From Variovorax paradoxus NBRC 15149 (lineage in GTDB: Bacteria > Pseudomonadota > Gammaproteobacteria > Burkholderiales > Burkholderiaceae_C): DNA of 64,000 bases. A model generated the notes under the pieces. That model ran no database searches, was not told where the DNA came from, and worked only from the letters and a program-made list of their open reading frames with translations. The translations under genes and the position numbers were made by a program. This document shows positions 32,536-41,754 of the stretch, in pieces (positions within the stretch are counted from its first letter, which is position 1; each line of letters starts with the position of its first letter). Location: positions 1 to 64,000 of the forward strand of contig NZ_BCUT01000001.1 in the NCBI RefSeq assembly GCF_001591365.1, given 5' to 3'.

Positions 32536-33498
32536 TTATTGCACGCGCTGCTGCCGCCATTCGCGCGGCGAGCAGCCGAAGCGTTCGCGGAACGCGCGGC
32601 TGAAATGCGCCGCGTCGTTGAAGCCGCGGCCGTAGGCAATCTCGGCCACGGGCCGGCCGGCCAGGCGCGCCTCGAGCAGGTCGCGGCTGCAGGCTTCGAG
32701 CCGGCGCTCCCAGATGTACTGCGAAGGCGTGAGCGGCTCGCTCTTGAAGACGCGGTGGATGTGGCTCGCCGAAACGCCCAACTGCGCCGCGAGGCTTCCC
32801 ACCGACAGCGAAGGATCCGCCAACTGCTCGTCGATGCGCCGCTTCACGCGGGCCAGGTGGTAGGCCGTGAGGCTGCTCAGGCCCGGTGAGCGCGCCGCGG
32901 GCAGCGTCTGCAGCCCGGCCACGAGAATGCTCTGCACGCCGTTGGCCACCGCCAGGGCCGACGCGGGCTGCAAGGTGTCGATGTCCTCGCGCAGCGTGCG
33001 GATCATGCCCAGCAGCAGGTGCCCCGCACCCTCGCGTCCCGACACGGTGGTGGCCGTCAGCGCTTCGGTGTCGTGCAGCTCGCTGCGCAGGCGCTCGCCC
33101 GGCAGCTTGAGCACGATCTGCTCGAAGCTGTCGTCGAACAGCAGCTGGTAGGGCCGCGTGCTGTCGTACAGCGCGAAGTCGCCCGCCGCCAGCACGGCGT
33201 CGCGCCCATCCTGCCGCACCACGCCCTGGCCGCGCGCCTGGATGCTGACCAGAAAGCAGTCGTCGCCCGAGCGCGAGATGTGGCCCGGCGTGCGCATCAC
33301 CTTCTGGGGCCCCGACCTGACCACCGACACGTCCAGGCTCGGCAGCGTGTGCTGGCGGATGCTGCCTTCGAAATTGCCGCTATCGCCTTCGCGCACCGGA
33401 TCGCATCCGAGCTGCACGTAGACGTTGCAGATCATGTCGGTCCAGTAGGCGAGCCGCTGGCCGCGCGGAACGGCATCGGTGCTGAGCAACGGGGTCAT
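32536..33498 (-). CDS. AraC family regulator of the nitrilase/aldoxime dehydratase genes (NitR/FeaR type)
   Basis: A 320-residue AraC regulator. The N-terminal half matches the AraC-binding-like domain found in FeaR and NitR (RGQRLAYWTDMICNVYVQL, then GDFALYDSTRPYQLLF). The C-terminal double HTH contains SVGSLAAQLGVSASHIHRVF and GFNDAAHFSRAFRERFGCSPREW. ATG 33498 (MTPLLSTDA) is used; an upstream in-frame start is possible. It is divergent from the nitrilase gene with 175 bases between, and NitR is the known activator of nitrilase genes in Rhodococcus, so it probably senses a nitrile, aldoxime or acid. Confidence 0.88.
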   Translation of the reverse strand: MTPLLSTDAVPRGQRLAYWTDMICNVYVQLGCDPVREGDSGNFEGSIRQHTLPSLDVSVVRSGPQKVMRTPGHISRSGDDCFLVSIQARGQGVVRQDGRDAVLAAGDFALYDSTRPYQLLFDDSFEQIVLKLPGERLRSELHDTEALTATTVSGREGAGHLLLGMIRTLREDIDTLQPASALAVANGVQSILVAGLQTLPAARSPGLSSLTAYHLARVKRRIDEQLADPSLSVGSLAAQLGVSASHIHRVFKSEPLTPSQYIWERRLEACSRDLLEARLAGRPVAEIAYGRGFNDAAHFSRAFRERFGCSPREWRQQRVQ

Positions 33499-33673
33499 CG
33501 GGGTTCCTTCGGAAGTCGGCATGCAACGCTGGAACAAGAACGCCGCAAGTTCGGGTCAAGGCGTTTCGCGGCGGCGAATCTACGCTTGAAGCAACCCGCA
33601 TGCCACCACGCAAACCCGGTGCGAGGTGTGCGAAGTTGTTTCTTTCAACCCCTGCTTCCGGAGACCCGCCGCC

Positions 33674-34726
33674 ATGCCCGCCACCGTTCACCCCAAGCTC
33701 CGCGTTGCCGCCGTGCAGGCAGCGCCCGTGTTCCTCGATCTCGACGGCACCATCGACAAGACCATCGACCTCATGGCCCAGGCCGCCGGCCAGGGCGTGA
33801 AGCTCATCGCTTTTCCCGAGACCTGGATGCCCGGCTACCCGTGGTGGATCTGGCTCGACTCGCCGGCCTGGGGCATGCAGTTCGTGCAGCGTTACCACGA
33901 CAACGCGCTGGTCGTGGGCTCGGCCGAATTCGACCGCGTCCGGGAGGCCGCGCGCAAGCACAAGATCTGGGTTTCGCTCGGATACAGCGAAAAGGCTGCG
34001 GGCAGCCTCTACATTGCGCAGGCGCTGATCGACGACCAGGGCCTCACGGTGCAGACGCGCCGCAAGCTCAAGCCCACGCATGTGGAGCGCACCGTGTTCG
34101 GCGAGGGCGACGGCTCGGACCTGGCCGTGGTCGAAACGCCCATCGGTAACATCGGATCGCTCTCGTGCTGGGAGCATCTTCAGCCGCTCAGCAAGTACGC
34201 GATGTATGCGCAGAACGAGCAGATCCACTGCGGCGCCTGGCCGAGCTTTTCGCTCTACCGCGGCGCGGCCTATGCGCTCGGCCCCGAACTCAACAACGCC
34301 GCGAGCCAGGTGTACGCGGCCGAGGGCCAGTGCTTCGTGATTGCACCGTGCGCCACGGTTTCCCAGGCGATGAGCGAGCTGATGTGCACCGACGCCGGCA
34401 AGCAGCAGATGCTGCGCGTGGGCGGCGGCTTTGCACGCATCTATGCGCCCGACGGTTCGCCGCTGGGCACGCCGCTGGCCGAAGACCAGGAGGGCCTCGT
34501 GATCGCCGACATCGACCTGGGAATGATCGCGCTCTCCAAGGCGGCCGCCGACCCGAGCGGCCATTACTCGCGGCCCGACGTCACGCAGTTGCTGTTCAAC
34601 AAGACGCGCCGCGAACCCGTGGTGCTGCAGCGTGCGCCCGAGGTCGAGCGCGGTGCCTTCGAGGCCATCGTCGCCCCACCCGAGCCGGCAGCGGCAGACG
34701 CGCGCCAACAGCCGCTGGCGGCCTGA
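33674..34726 (+). CDS. Nitrilase
   Basis: A 350-residue carbon-nitrogen hydrolase that converts nitriles to acids and ammonia. The catalytic triad is visible: Glu49 in FPETWMPGYPWW, Lys133 in RRKLKPTHVE and Cys165 in SLSCWEHLQP. The WEH after the cysteine is characteristic of true nitrilases rather than amidases. The gene is 17 bases before the aldoxime dehydratase gene and divergent from a NitR-type regulator, so it should take the nitrile made from an aldoxime. Aromatic or arylaliphatic nitriles are likely, as with the phenylacetaldoxime enzymes. Confidence 0.94.
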   Translation: MPATVHPKLRVAAVQAAPVFLDLDGTIDKTIDLMAQAAGQGVKLIAFPETWMPGYPWWIWLDSPAWGMQFVQRYHDNALVVGSAEFDRVREAARKHKIWVSLGYSEKAAGSLYIAQALIDDQGLTVQTRRKLKPTHVERTVFGEGDGSDLAVVETPIGNIGSLSCWEHLQPLSKYAMYAQNEQIHCGAWPSFSLYRGAAYALGPELNNAASQVYAAEGQCFVIAPCATVSQAMSELMCTDAGKQQMLRVGGGFARIYAPDGSPLGTPLAEDQEGLVIADIDLGMIALSKAAADPSGHYSRPDVTQLLFNKTRREPVVLQRAPEVERGAFEAIVAPPEPAAADARQQPLAA

Positions 34727-34743
34727 AGCACCGGAGCCACGCC

Positions 34744-35805
34744 ATGGAATCCGCCATTGCCGAGCACCTGAAGTGCCCTCGCACGCGCCATCGCCGCGTG
34801 GAGGACGACTACGCGCCACCCTACCCCGCATGGTCGGCGCGCGCGCCGGGCGCGGTCCGGCAGGTCGTGATGGGTTATTTCGGCGTGCAGTCGCGCGGCG
34901 CCGGGATGCAGGGCCGCGCATGCGCGGCGCTGATGAAGATCGCCGCCGGCTTTGCGCTGCCCGACGGGCCCGGCCACCACGACTTCGCGCACCATGTCGA
35001 CGCCGCCGGCTGCGACAACATGGTCGCCATCGCCTACTGGAGCGACCCTGCGGCCCATGCGCGCTGGTGCGCGGCGCCCGAGGTCGATGCCTGGTGGCGC
35101 TCCGACGAGCGGCTGGCGGACGGCCTCGGCTACTTCCGCGAAATCGTTGCGCCGCGCGCCGAGCACTTCGAGACCATGTTCAACACGCCCGACCGCCTCG
35201 AAGGCGTGGGCGTGGTGATGGGCGGCGTGAGCGGCGAACTGCAGGAGCACGGCTACTGGGGTTCGATGCGCGACCGCATTCCGCTGTCGCAGACCGACGC
35301 CATGGCGCCCTCGGGCACGCGCGCCGTCAACGCCGGCGCGCCGGCACCCGGCCAGCGCGTGCGCATCGCAGGCCACGAGAACATCGCCATGATCCGCTCC
35401 GGCCAGGAATGGGCCGACACCACGGGACAGGAACGCACGCTCTACCTCGGCGAGATGGAACCCGTGCTGCGCGAAGGCATGGACTTCCTGCGCGACCAGG
35501 GCCTTCGCATCGGCTGCTACAGCAACCGCTACATGCAGCACCTCGATGCCAAGGGGGCGCCGCTGGAGAAATCCTTCGGCCTGAGCTTCTGGCACTCGCT
35601 CGCCGACATGGAGCGCTGGGCCGAATCGCATCCCACGCACGTCGCGATCTTCGGCAGCTTCATGCGCTACGTGCAGGCACTGAACTTCCAGCTGCAGCTG
35701 CGCGTGTACCACGAGGTGTCGGTGCTGAAGGCCGACGAACAGAGCTACGAATACATCAACTGCCATGCGGGCAGCGGGCTCATGAACGGGCTGGGCGAGG
35801 TGTAG
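34744..35805 (+). CDS. oxd: Haem-dependent aldoxime dehydratase (phenylacetaldoxime dehydratase type)
   Basis: A 353-residue enzyme that dehydrates aldoximes (R-CH=NOH) to nitriles with ferrous haem bound directly to the substrate. Length and overall pattern match OxdA/OxdB/OxdRE. Residues that fit the known active site are Arg178 (MRDRIP), Ser219 (IRSGQEW), a candidate proximal histidine in ESHPTHV (His296 or His299), and a distal histidine candidate in RVYHEVSVL (His323). The ATG at 34744 follows nitrilase by 17 bases, so the two are cotranscribed and together turn aldoximes into carboxylic acids. Confidence 0.93.
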   Translation: MESAIAEHLKCPRTRHRRVEDDYAPPYPAWSARAPGAVRQVVMGYFGVQSRGAGMQGRACAALMKIAAGFALPDGPGHHDFAHHVDAAGCDNMVAIAYWSDPAAHARWCAAPEVDAWWRSDERLADGLGYFREIVAPRAEHFETMFNTPDRLEGVGVVMGGVSGELQEHGYWGSMRDRIPLSQTDAMAPSGTRAVNAGAPAPGQRVRIAGHENIAMIRSGQEWADTTGQERTLYLGEMEPVLREGMDFLRDQGLRIGCYSNRYMQHLDAKGAPLEKSFGLSFWHSLADMERWAESHPTHVAIFGSFMRYVQALNFQLQLRVYHEVSVLKADEQSYEYINCHAGSGLMNGLGEV

Positions 35806-35841
35806 CGGGCCCCTCGCTCCGGGGGGCGAGGATCGCGAGGC

Positions 35842-37377
35842 CTAGCCGAACAACCCCTTGTGCTGCTCCCGCAGCAGCGCCTTCTGCACCTTGCCCATGG
35901 TGTTGCGCGGCAGCTCGGGCACGACGAAGCAGCGCTTGGGAATCTTGAAGTTCGCGAGCTTCGACTTGAGCTCCGCCACGATGGCATCGGGGTCGAGCGC
36001 CCCATTGCCCTTGGCAATGACGATGGCCACGCCCACCTCGCCGAAGTCGGGGTGCGGCACGCCGACTACCGCGCTTTCGGCCACGCCCGGCAGCTCGTTG
36101 ATGTAGCCCTCGATCTCGGCGGGATAGACGTTGTAGCCGCCGCTGATGATCAGGTCCTTGCTGCGTCCGACGATGGTGACGTAGCCGCGGCCGTCGATCT
36201 TGCCGACGTCGCCGGTCTTGAAGAAACCATCGGCGGTGAATTCTTCCTTCGTCTTCTCCGGCATGCGCCAGTAGCCCGCGAACACGTTCGGGCCGCTGAC
36301 CTGGATGTTGCCGATCTCGTCAGTGGTGCAGTCGCGGCCGGCGTCGTCGCGCACGCGCAGCCGCACGCCCGGCAGCGCAAAGCCGACGGTGCCGCCGCGG
36401 CGCTCGCCCTGGGCAGGGTTGTAGGGGTTGGAGGTGAGCATGACGGTTTCGCTCATGCCGTAGCGCTCCAGGATGGTGTGGCCGGTGCGCTCGCGCCATT
36501 CGTCGAAGGTCTCGATGAGCAGCGGCGCGGAACCGGCAATGAACAGCCGCATGCCGCGCACCGCCTCGCGCGTGAGGCCGGGCTCGGCCAGCAGGCGCAC
36601 ATAGAGCGTGGGTACGCCCATGAACACGGTGGCCTCGGGCAGCTTCTCGACCACGCGCTTCGGGTCGAACCTGGAGAACCAGATCATCTTGCTGCCGTTG
36701 AGCAGCGCACCGTGGAGCGCAACGAAGAGGCCGTGCACATGGAAGATCGGCAGCGCGTGGATCAGCACGTCGCCCTCCGTCCAGCCCCAGTAGTCCTTGA
36801 GCACCTCGGCGTTCGACAGCAGGTTGCCATGCGTGAGCATCGCGCCCTTGCTGCGGCCGGTGGTGCCGCTGGTGTAGAGGATGGCGGCCAGGTCGCCTGC
36901 GTTCTTGCGCGCCGCTTCATGCCGGTCGCTGCATTGCGCGGCAAGCTCCAGCAGCGTGCCGGTGCGGTCGTCGTCCAGCGTGAACACATGCCGGGTGCCC
37001 GCCGCACTCGCGATCGGTCCGACCCACGCGGCATTGCGGCTGGTGCACACCACCACGGCCGGCTCGGCGTTGCCGATGAAGTATTCGATCTCGGCGCTCT
37101 GGTAGGCGGTGTTGAGCGGCAGGAACACGTAGCCGGCGCGCAGCGTGGCGAGGTAGAGGATCATCGCCTCGACCGATTTCTCGACCTGCACCGCGATGCG
37201 GGCGCCCTCCGCGAGCCCCAGCGCGCCGAACAGGTTGGCCATCATCGCGCTGGCGCGGTCGAGGTCCTGCCACGAATAGAACAGGCCGTTGTCGGTTTCC
37301 ACGGCCGTGCGGCCGAGTTCGGCGGGAAAGGCCGCGCGCAGGGCGGCGAACAGGTTGGAATTGGCTTTCGTCTTCAT
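35842..37377 (-). CDS. matB: Malonyl-CoA synthetase
   Basis: A 511-residue AMP-forming acyl-CoA synthetase. The P-loop-like motif is YTSGTTGRSKGAMLTHGNL, the A5 region has ILERYGMSETVMLTSNPY, and the C-terminal catalytic lysine is in NTMGKVQKALLR. The ERYGMSET segment and overall pattern fit malonyl-CoA synthetase. It is the last gene of an operon with malonyl-CoA decarboxylase and a GntR regulator, which supports malonate as substrate. A methylmalonate or other short dicarboxylate activity is possible. It converges on the aldoxime dehydratase gene. Confidence 0.9.
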   Translation of the reverse strand: MKTKANSNLFAALRAAFPAELGRTAVETDNGLFYSWQDLDRASAMMANLFGALGLAEGARIAVQVEKSVEAMILYLATLRAGYVFLPLNTAYQSAEIEYFIGNAEPAVVVCTSRNAAWVGPIASAAGTRHVFTLDDDRTGTLLELAAQCSDRHEAARKNAGDLAAILYTSGTTGRSKGAMLTHGNLLSNAEVLKDYWGWTEGDVLIHALPIFHVHGLFVALHGALLNGSKMIWFSRFDPKRVVEKLPEATVFMGVPTLYVRLLAEPGLTREAVRGMRLFIAGSAPLLIETFDEWRERTGHTILERYGMSETVMLTSNPYNPAQGERRGGTVGFALPGVRLRVRDDAGRDCTTDEIGNIQVSGPNVFAGYWRMPEKTKEEFTADGFFKTGDVGKIDGRGYVTIVGRSKDLIISGGYNVYPAEIEGYINELPGVAESAVVGVPHPDFGEVGVAIVIAKGNGALDPDAIVAELKSKLANFKIPKRCFVVPELPRNTMGKVQKALLREQHKGLFG

Positions 37378-37428
37378 CGGGCAGGTGCTTCGGATATTCG
37401 GTGTGACGTGGAGGCTGGCTGCCGCCCG

Positions 37429-38418
37429 CTACTCGAGCTTGGCGCCCGAGGCCTTCACCACCGAGGCCCAGCGCTTGATCTCGGAATTCACGAAGCCGCC
37501 GTACGAGGCCATGGTAAGGTTCGGGATCTCGGAGCCATTCTGGGCCCAGATGGCCTTGAGCTCGTCGCTCTGAAGGGCCTTCTTCATGCTGTCGACGATG
37601 CGTGCCTGCAGCTCGGCCGGCGTGCCCTTGGGCGCCCACAGGCCGTACCAGGTGGTGACCGTGTAGTCGGGCAGGCCGACCTCGGCCGCGCAGGGCACGT
37701 CGGGGAACGCCGGGTTGCGCTTGCTGCCGGCAACCATCAGCGCCTTGATGCGCCCGCCCTTGATGTGCTGGGCCGAGGAGCCGAGGCCGTCGAACATCAG
37801 GTCGACGTTGCCGGCGATCAGGTCGGACAGCGCCGGCCCCGCGCCGCGGTAGGGAATGTGCGTGATGAAGGTGCCGGTCTGCAGCTTGAACAGCTCGCCC
37901 GCCAGGTGGTGCGAGGTGCCTGCGCCGGCCGAGCCGTAGTTGAGCTTGCCGGGGCTGCGCTTGGCGGCGGCCACGAGTTCCTGCAGCGTATTGGCCGTGA
38001 CGCGGCGCGGGTTGACCACCACCACCTGCGGCACGTTGGCCAGCAGCATCAGCGGCACGAAGTCTTTCTCGAGGTCGTAGTCGAGCTTGGGGTAGATCGA
38101 CGGCGCAATTGCGTGGTGCACCGCGCCCATGAAGAGCGTGTAGCCATCGGGCTGGGCCTTGGCGGCGATGCTGGCCCCCACGGTGCCGCCCGCGCCGCCG
38201 CGGTTGTCGATGACCAGCGTCTGGCCGGTGACCTTGGCGAACTGGGCCGAGAGCGGGCGCGCGAAGGCGTCGGTGCCGCCGCCGGCCGGGAACGGCACCA
38301 CCATGTTGACCGGCCGCGTCGGCCAATTACCTCCCTGCGCCCCTGCCCCGCCGCACAGAACGGCGGCACCGGCCGCGGCCAGGCGCAGCACCTCGCGTCG
38401 CTGAAAACTCTGAGTCAT
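37429..38418 (-). CDS. Bug/TctC-type tripartite tricarboxylate transporter receptor
   Basis: A 329-residue periplasmic binding protein of the Bug (TctC) family with the signature YPTRPV-like NWPTRPVNMVVPFPAGG, DNRGGAGGTVGASIAAKAQPDGYT, and an N-terminal twin-arginine-like signal (RREVLRLAAAGAA). It lies between the malonyl-CoA synthetase and decarboxylase genes, so malonate or another dicarboxylate is the likely ligand. No TctA/TctB membrane genes are nearby, so it must use a shared permease or act as a sensor. Confidence 0.9.
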   Translation of the reverse strand: MTQSFQRREVLRLAAAGAAVLCGGAGAQGGNWPTRPVNMVVPFPAGGGTDAFARPLSAQFAKVTGQTLVIDNRGGAGGTVGASIAAKAQPDGYTLFMGAVHHAIAPSIYPKLDYDLEKDFVPLMLLANVPQVVVVNPRRVTANTLQELVAAAKRSPGKLNYGSAGAGTSHHLAGELFKLQTGTFITHIPYRGAGPALSDLIAGNVDLMFDGLGSSAQHIKGGRIKALMVAGSKRNPAFPDVPCAAEVGLPDYTVTTWYGLWAPKGTPAELQARIVDSMKKALQSDELKAIWAQNGSEIPNLTMASYGGFVNSEIKRWASVVKASGAKLE

Positions 38419-38492
38419 CTGTCATCTCCTGTCGTTGTAGATTGCCGCACCATGCGGGCCGGCGCAGCACGCGCCGGACTTCTTTCCAGAAC

Positions 38493-39977
38493 TCAGCCTT
38501 TTTTGAAGAACAGGCTTTCCACATCCCCCGAAACCGCCACCTTGCCCTCGGCGATCCATGCCCGATGCTTGTCGAGGCGCTTGAGATCGTAGAGGTAATT
38601 GACCATCAGGCCGTAGGACTGCTTCAGCCCCTTGGGCGAAGGATCGCCGGCCCAGTTGAGGCGCTCCACGCGCGCGCCGTTGCCCAGGTGAAAACGCGCC
38701 ACCGGATCGGCCGGCGTGCCGTCGACCAGCGTGCGGCCCAGGTATTCGGCCGCGGCCTGCAAGAGCCACTGGCGCAGCGGCGACTTGGCATCGAGCGTGG
38801 CCGGCGCCTCCACCGCGGCAAGCAGCCGCTCGGCGGTCGGCGGCAGCGATCCGACGAGGCGGCCGAGCTCGGCCTCGCGCTTTTCATCCAGGCGCGGCAG
38901 CAGCTCGGCGGCATTCCGGGCGAGCCAGCTGCGAAAGCCCGGGATCGGCGACAGCGTGGCAAAGGTCTTCAGGCGCGGCAGCTCTTCCCGCAGCGTCTCG
39001 ACCACGCGCTTGATGAGCGAATCGCCAAAGCTCACGCCGCGCAGCCCGGTCTGCGTGTTGCTGATCGAATAGAAGATGGCGGTGGTGGCCTTGGCCGGCT
39101 GGATCGGCACGGCGGCCTCATCGAGCAGCGGCGTGATGCCATCGCTGATGCGGTCGACCAGCGCCACCTCGACGAAGATCAGCGGCTCGTTGGGCAGCCG
39201 CGGATGGAAGAAGCCGTAGCAGCGGCGGTCGCTGTCGTCGAGCCGGTTCTTCACGTCGGTCCAGCTCTTGATGTCGTGCACGGCCTCGTAGCGGATCAGC
39301 TTCTCGATCAGCGACGCCGGCGAATGCCAATCGATCCGGCGCAGTTCAAGGAAGGCGACGTCGAACCAGGTGGAGAACAGGTGCTCCAGTTCGGCATCGA
39401 GCGCGAGCAGCCGCTTGTCCGACTTGAGGAACGGCAGCAGCTCGGCGCGCAGGTCGACCAGGAAGCGCATGCCCTCGGGCTCGACTGCAAAACGCTGCAA
39501 GAGGCGCATGCGCGGCGACACCAGCGCGCGCCTCAGCCGCAGTTCGGCCTGTCCTTCGTCGGGCGTTCCCACGGCGGCCTGGTGCTGGTCGCGCGCGGAC
39601 TTGAGCTTGTGCGGATCGGCCGCGAAATGCTCGCTCATGAGCGCCCAGTAGTCGCGCCGCTCCTCGGGCGTGGCGGCGGCATATTCGCGTGCAATGGCAT
39701 GGGCCCGGCGCCCGCCCTCGACCTCGCTCACGCGCGGATCGATCACCGCCTGTAGGGCCGTGAGCACGCGGCGCAGCGCGCGCGGCGACAGGGCCTCGTC
39801 GGCCTTGCGCAGCGTGGCCTGCAGCCGCTCGGCGGTCGATCGCATGCTGGGTTTTGCGGCCGTCCTGGGTGCGCCGCGGGCCGCGCCGTCGGATGCCACG
39901 GGCACCTTGGCTGCGGCCTTTTCGCCGGACTTCTCGCCAGAGCGCAGTCGCGCCTGGAACCACTCGGTCGCACTCAT
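38493..39977 (-). CDS. matA: Malonyl-CoA decarboxylase
   Basis: A 494-residue enzyme of the MLYCD family that converts malonyl-CoA to acetyl-CoA and carbon dioxide. Two blocks are clear: an N-terminal helical domain (ALRRVLTALQAVIDPRVSEVEGG) and the catalytic acyltransferase-like domain with IDWHSPASLIEKLIRYEAVH, DRRCYGFFHPRLPNEPLIFVEVAL and TAIFYSISNTQTGLRGVSFG. The final residues LDKHRAWIAEGKVAVS are typical of the family. The ATG at 39977 is preferred over a TTG two codons upstream. It follows the GntR gene by 52 bases. Confidence 0.94.
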   Translation of the reverse strand: MSATEWFQARLRSGEKSGEKAAAKVPVASDGAARGAPRTAAKPSMRSTAERLQATLRKADEALSPRALRRVLTALQAVIDPRVSEVEGGRRAHAIAREYAAATPEERRDYWALMSEHFAADPHKLKSARDQHQAAVGTPDEGQAELRLRRALVSPRMRLLQRFAVEPEGMRFLVDLRAELLPFLKSDKRLLALDAELEHLFSTWFDVAFLELRRIDWHSPASLIEKLIRYEAVHDIKSWTDVKNRLDDSDRRCYGFFHPRLPNEPLIFVEVALVDRISDGITPLLDEAAVPIQPAKATTAIFYSISNTQTGLRGVSFGDSLIKRVVETLREELPRLKTFATLSPIPGFRSWLARNAAELLPRLDEKREAELGRLVGSLPPTAERLLAAVEAPATLDAKSPLRQWLLQAAAEYLGRTLVDGTPADPVARFHLGNGARVERLNWAGDPSPKGLKQSYGLMVNYLYDLKRLDKHRAWIAEGKVAVSGDVESLFFKKG

Positions 39978-40029
39978 CGACAAGCTCCAATGCTGTGGGC
40001 TGCGGGAATGCCGTCTTCTTTCAGGCGGT

Positions 40030-40698
40030 TCACGACATCACCCTGGATTTCTGTTGCCGCGCCACCGCGCGCAGCGCCTCGCGCTGGCGCGTCAGGTGCG
40101 TGCGCATGGCCGCGTCCGCGCCCTCGCTGTCGCGCGCCTTGAGCGCCGCGAACACCGCCAGGTGCTCCGACAGGCTCTGCTCGAGCCGGCCCGGCGCATG
40201 CAGCTGCTGAAGCCGCGCCAGCTTGAGAATTTTGCGCAGATCGCCAATCACCTGCGCCAGCCACTTGTTATCGGCCAGCTGGATGATGGCCTCGTGGATC
40301 TGGTGGTTGGTGGCGTAGTAGTCGTTGATGCGCTTGGCCTTGGCGTGGCGCACCAGCCGTTCGTGCAGCACGTCGAGCTCGCTGAGTTCCGCATCGCTGG
40401 CGTTGCGCGCTGCCTCGTAGGCACAGCGGCCTTCGAGCAGCGCGATGACGGGAAATATCTCGTCCAGATCGCGCTCCGTCACCTCGCGCACGAAGCAGCC
40501 GCGCCGCGGCTCGTGGCGCAGCAGGCCTTCGGCCGTGAGCACCTTGAGCGCCTCGCGCAAGGGCGTGCGCGAGATCGACAGCCGCTCGCACAGCGCGGCC
40601 TCGTCCAGGAAGCTGCCCGGCACCAGCGCGCCCGCGAAGATCTGCTCGCGCAGCGTGGCGGCGACTTCGTCGTGCAGGGAGTTGGGGACCAGGCGCAT
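40030..40698 (-). CDS. GntR/FCD family regulator of the malonate operon (MatR-like)
   Basis: A 222-residue repressor. The winged helix-turn-helix includes LDEAALCERLSISRTPLREALKVLTAEGLLRHEPRRGCFV (split by loops), and the FCD effector domain has metal-binding-type histidines in NHQIHEAI and SLSEHLAVFAAL. It is the first gene of the mat operon, and a perfect palindrome lies about 25 bases upstream of its start. Family precedent (MatR of Rhizobium) suggests it responds to malonate and represses its own operon. Confidence 0.9.
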   Translation of the reverse strand: MRLVPNSLHDEVAATLREQIFAGALVPGSFLDEAALCERLSISRTPLREALKVLTAEGLLRHEPRRGCFVREVTERDLDEIFPVIALLEGRCAYEAARNASDAELSELDVLHERLVRHAKAKRINDYYATNHQIHEAIIQLADNKWLAQVIGDLRKILKLARLQQLHAPGRLEQSLSEHLAVFAALKARDSEGADAAMRTHLTRQREALRAVARQQKSRVMS

Positions 40699-40720
40699 GG
40701 CGGTTGGAGGAAATCCGGCT

Positions 40721-40750
40721 CGCGTAATTTTCTGTAATTACGCGTAATTG
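40721..40750 (-). promoter_or_regulatory. Palindromic operator CGCGTAATT-N6-AATTACGCG upstream of the mat operon
   Basis: A perfect 9-bp inverted repeat (40721-40729 and 40736-40744) with a 6-base spacer is followed by an overlapping third CGCGTAATT (40741-40749). A/T-rich half-sites stand out in this GC-rich DNA. The position 23 bases before the GntR start is right for self-repression. Confidence 0.7.
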
Positions 40751-40823
40751 TGAGGCGCGCCCGAAGGAGCCGCAAGGCCGCGCATCCCCTGCGCGGCCCG
40801 TGCTTACCCTGAGGACGCGATGC

Positions 40824-41645
40824 TCAGGCGCTCGCCGGCTGGCGGCGCTGCGCGGCCCAGGTCCACAGGCCGATGCCGAAGATCACCATCGGCACGCTGA
40901 GCCACTGCCCCTGGCTCAGGTTCAGCGCGCGCAGGCCCAGGAAATCGTCGGGCTCGCGGAAATACTCGGCAATGAAGCGCAGCACGCCGTAGCCGATCAG
41001 GAACACCGCGGCCACCTGCCCCTGCTTGCGTTCCTTGCGGGCGTACAGCCACATGATGGCAAACAGCAGAAGCCCCTCGAGCAGGAACTGGTACACCTGC
41101 GAGGGGTGGCGCGGCAGCATCGAGCCGCTCTGCGGAAACACCATGCCCCAGGGCAGGTCGGGGCTGCTGAAGCGGCCCCAGAGCTCGCCGTTGATGAAGT
41201 TGCCGACGCGCCCCGCCGCCAGGCCCGTGGGCACGCAGGGCGAGACGAAATCCATCACCTGCCAGAACGGCCGCGCGCGCGAATGCGCGAACCAGACCAT
41301 CGCGCCGATCACGCCCAGCAGGCCGCCATGGAAGCTCATGCCGCCCTGCCACACGTAGAGGATCTCGAGCGGATGCGAGAGATAGAACTCGGGCTTGTAG
41401 AACAGGCAATAGCCAAGCCGCCCGCCCACGATGACGCCCATCACGCCCAGGAAGAGGATGTCCTCGATGTCCTTGCGCTGCCAGGCGCCCTGCCCGACCA
41501 GCGAGCGGTACGGTTCGTGGTGCAGCCGGCGGGTGCCGAGAAAATAGAACAGCGCGAACGCGGCCAGGTAGGTCAGGCCGTACCAGTGGATGGCCACGGG
41601 CCCGAGTTGCAGGGCGACAGGATTGATCTGCGGATACATGAGCAT
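40824..41645 (-). CDS. lgt: Prolipoprotein diacylglyceryl transferase
   Basis: A 273-residue inner-membrane enzyme that transfers diacylglycerol to the lipobox cysteine of lipoproteins such as the efflux channel at 10.2 kb. The signature [14 protein letters not shown] is present with about seven membrane helices, and [13 protein letters not shown] plus [16 protein letters not shown] are family landmarks. It appears to be a single-gene unit on the minus strand, 125 bases upstream of the mat operon. Confidence 0.96.
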   Translation of the reverse strand: MLMYPQINPVALQLGPVAIHWYGLTYLAAFALFYFLGTRRLHHEPYRSLVGQGAWQRKDIEDILFLGVMGVIVGGRLGYCLFYKPEFYLSHPLEILYVWQGGMSFHGGLLGVIGAMVWFAHSRARPFWQVMDFVSPCVPTGLAAGRVGNFINGELWGRFSSPDLPWGMVFPQSGSMLPRHPSQVYQFLLEGLLLFAIMWLYARKERKQGQVAAVFLIGYGVLRFIAEYFREPDDFLGLRALNLSQGQWLSVPMVIFGIGLWTWAAQRRQPASA

Positions 41646-41754
41646 CCGCGGATTGTGCCCGGCCCGAATGTCGCGGCCGGCACGGGGGCGTTCAGGGCGA
41701 TGTCAGTGCCCGAAACCCCGCCGAGCAGCCGGCCCCGAGCGCGATCCGGCTGGA

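Noticed and set aside
35806..35841. Hairpin CCTCGC/GCGAGG between the convergent aldoxime dehydratase and matB genes as a terminator
   Set aside because: No T run follows on either strand, so an intrinsic terminator cannot be supported.
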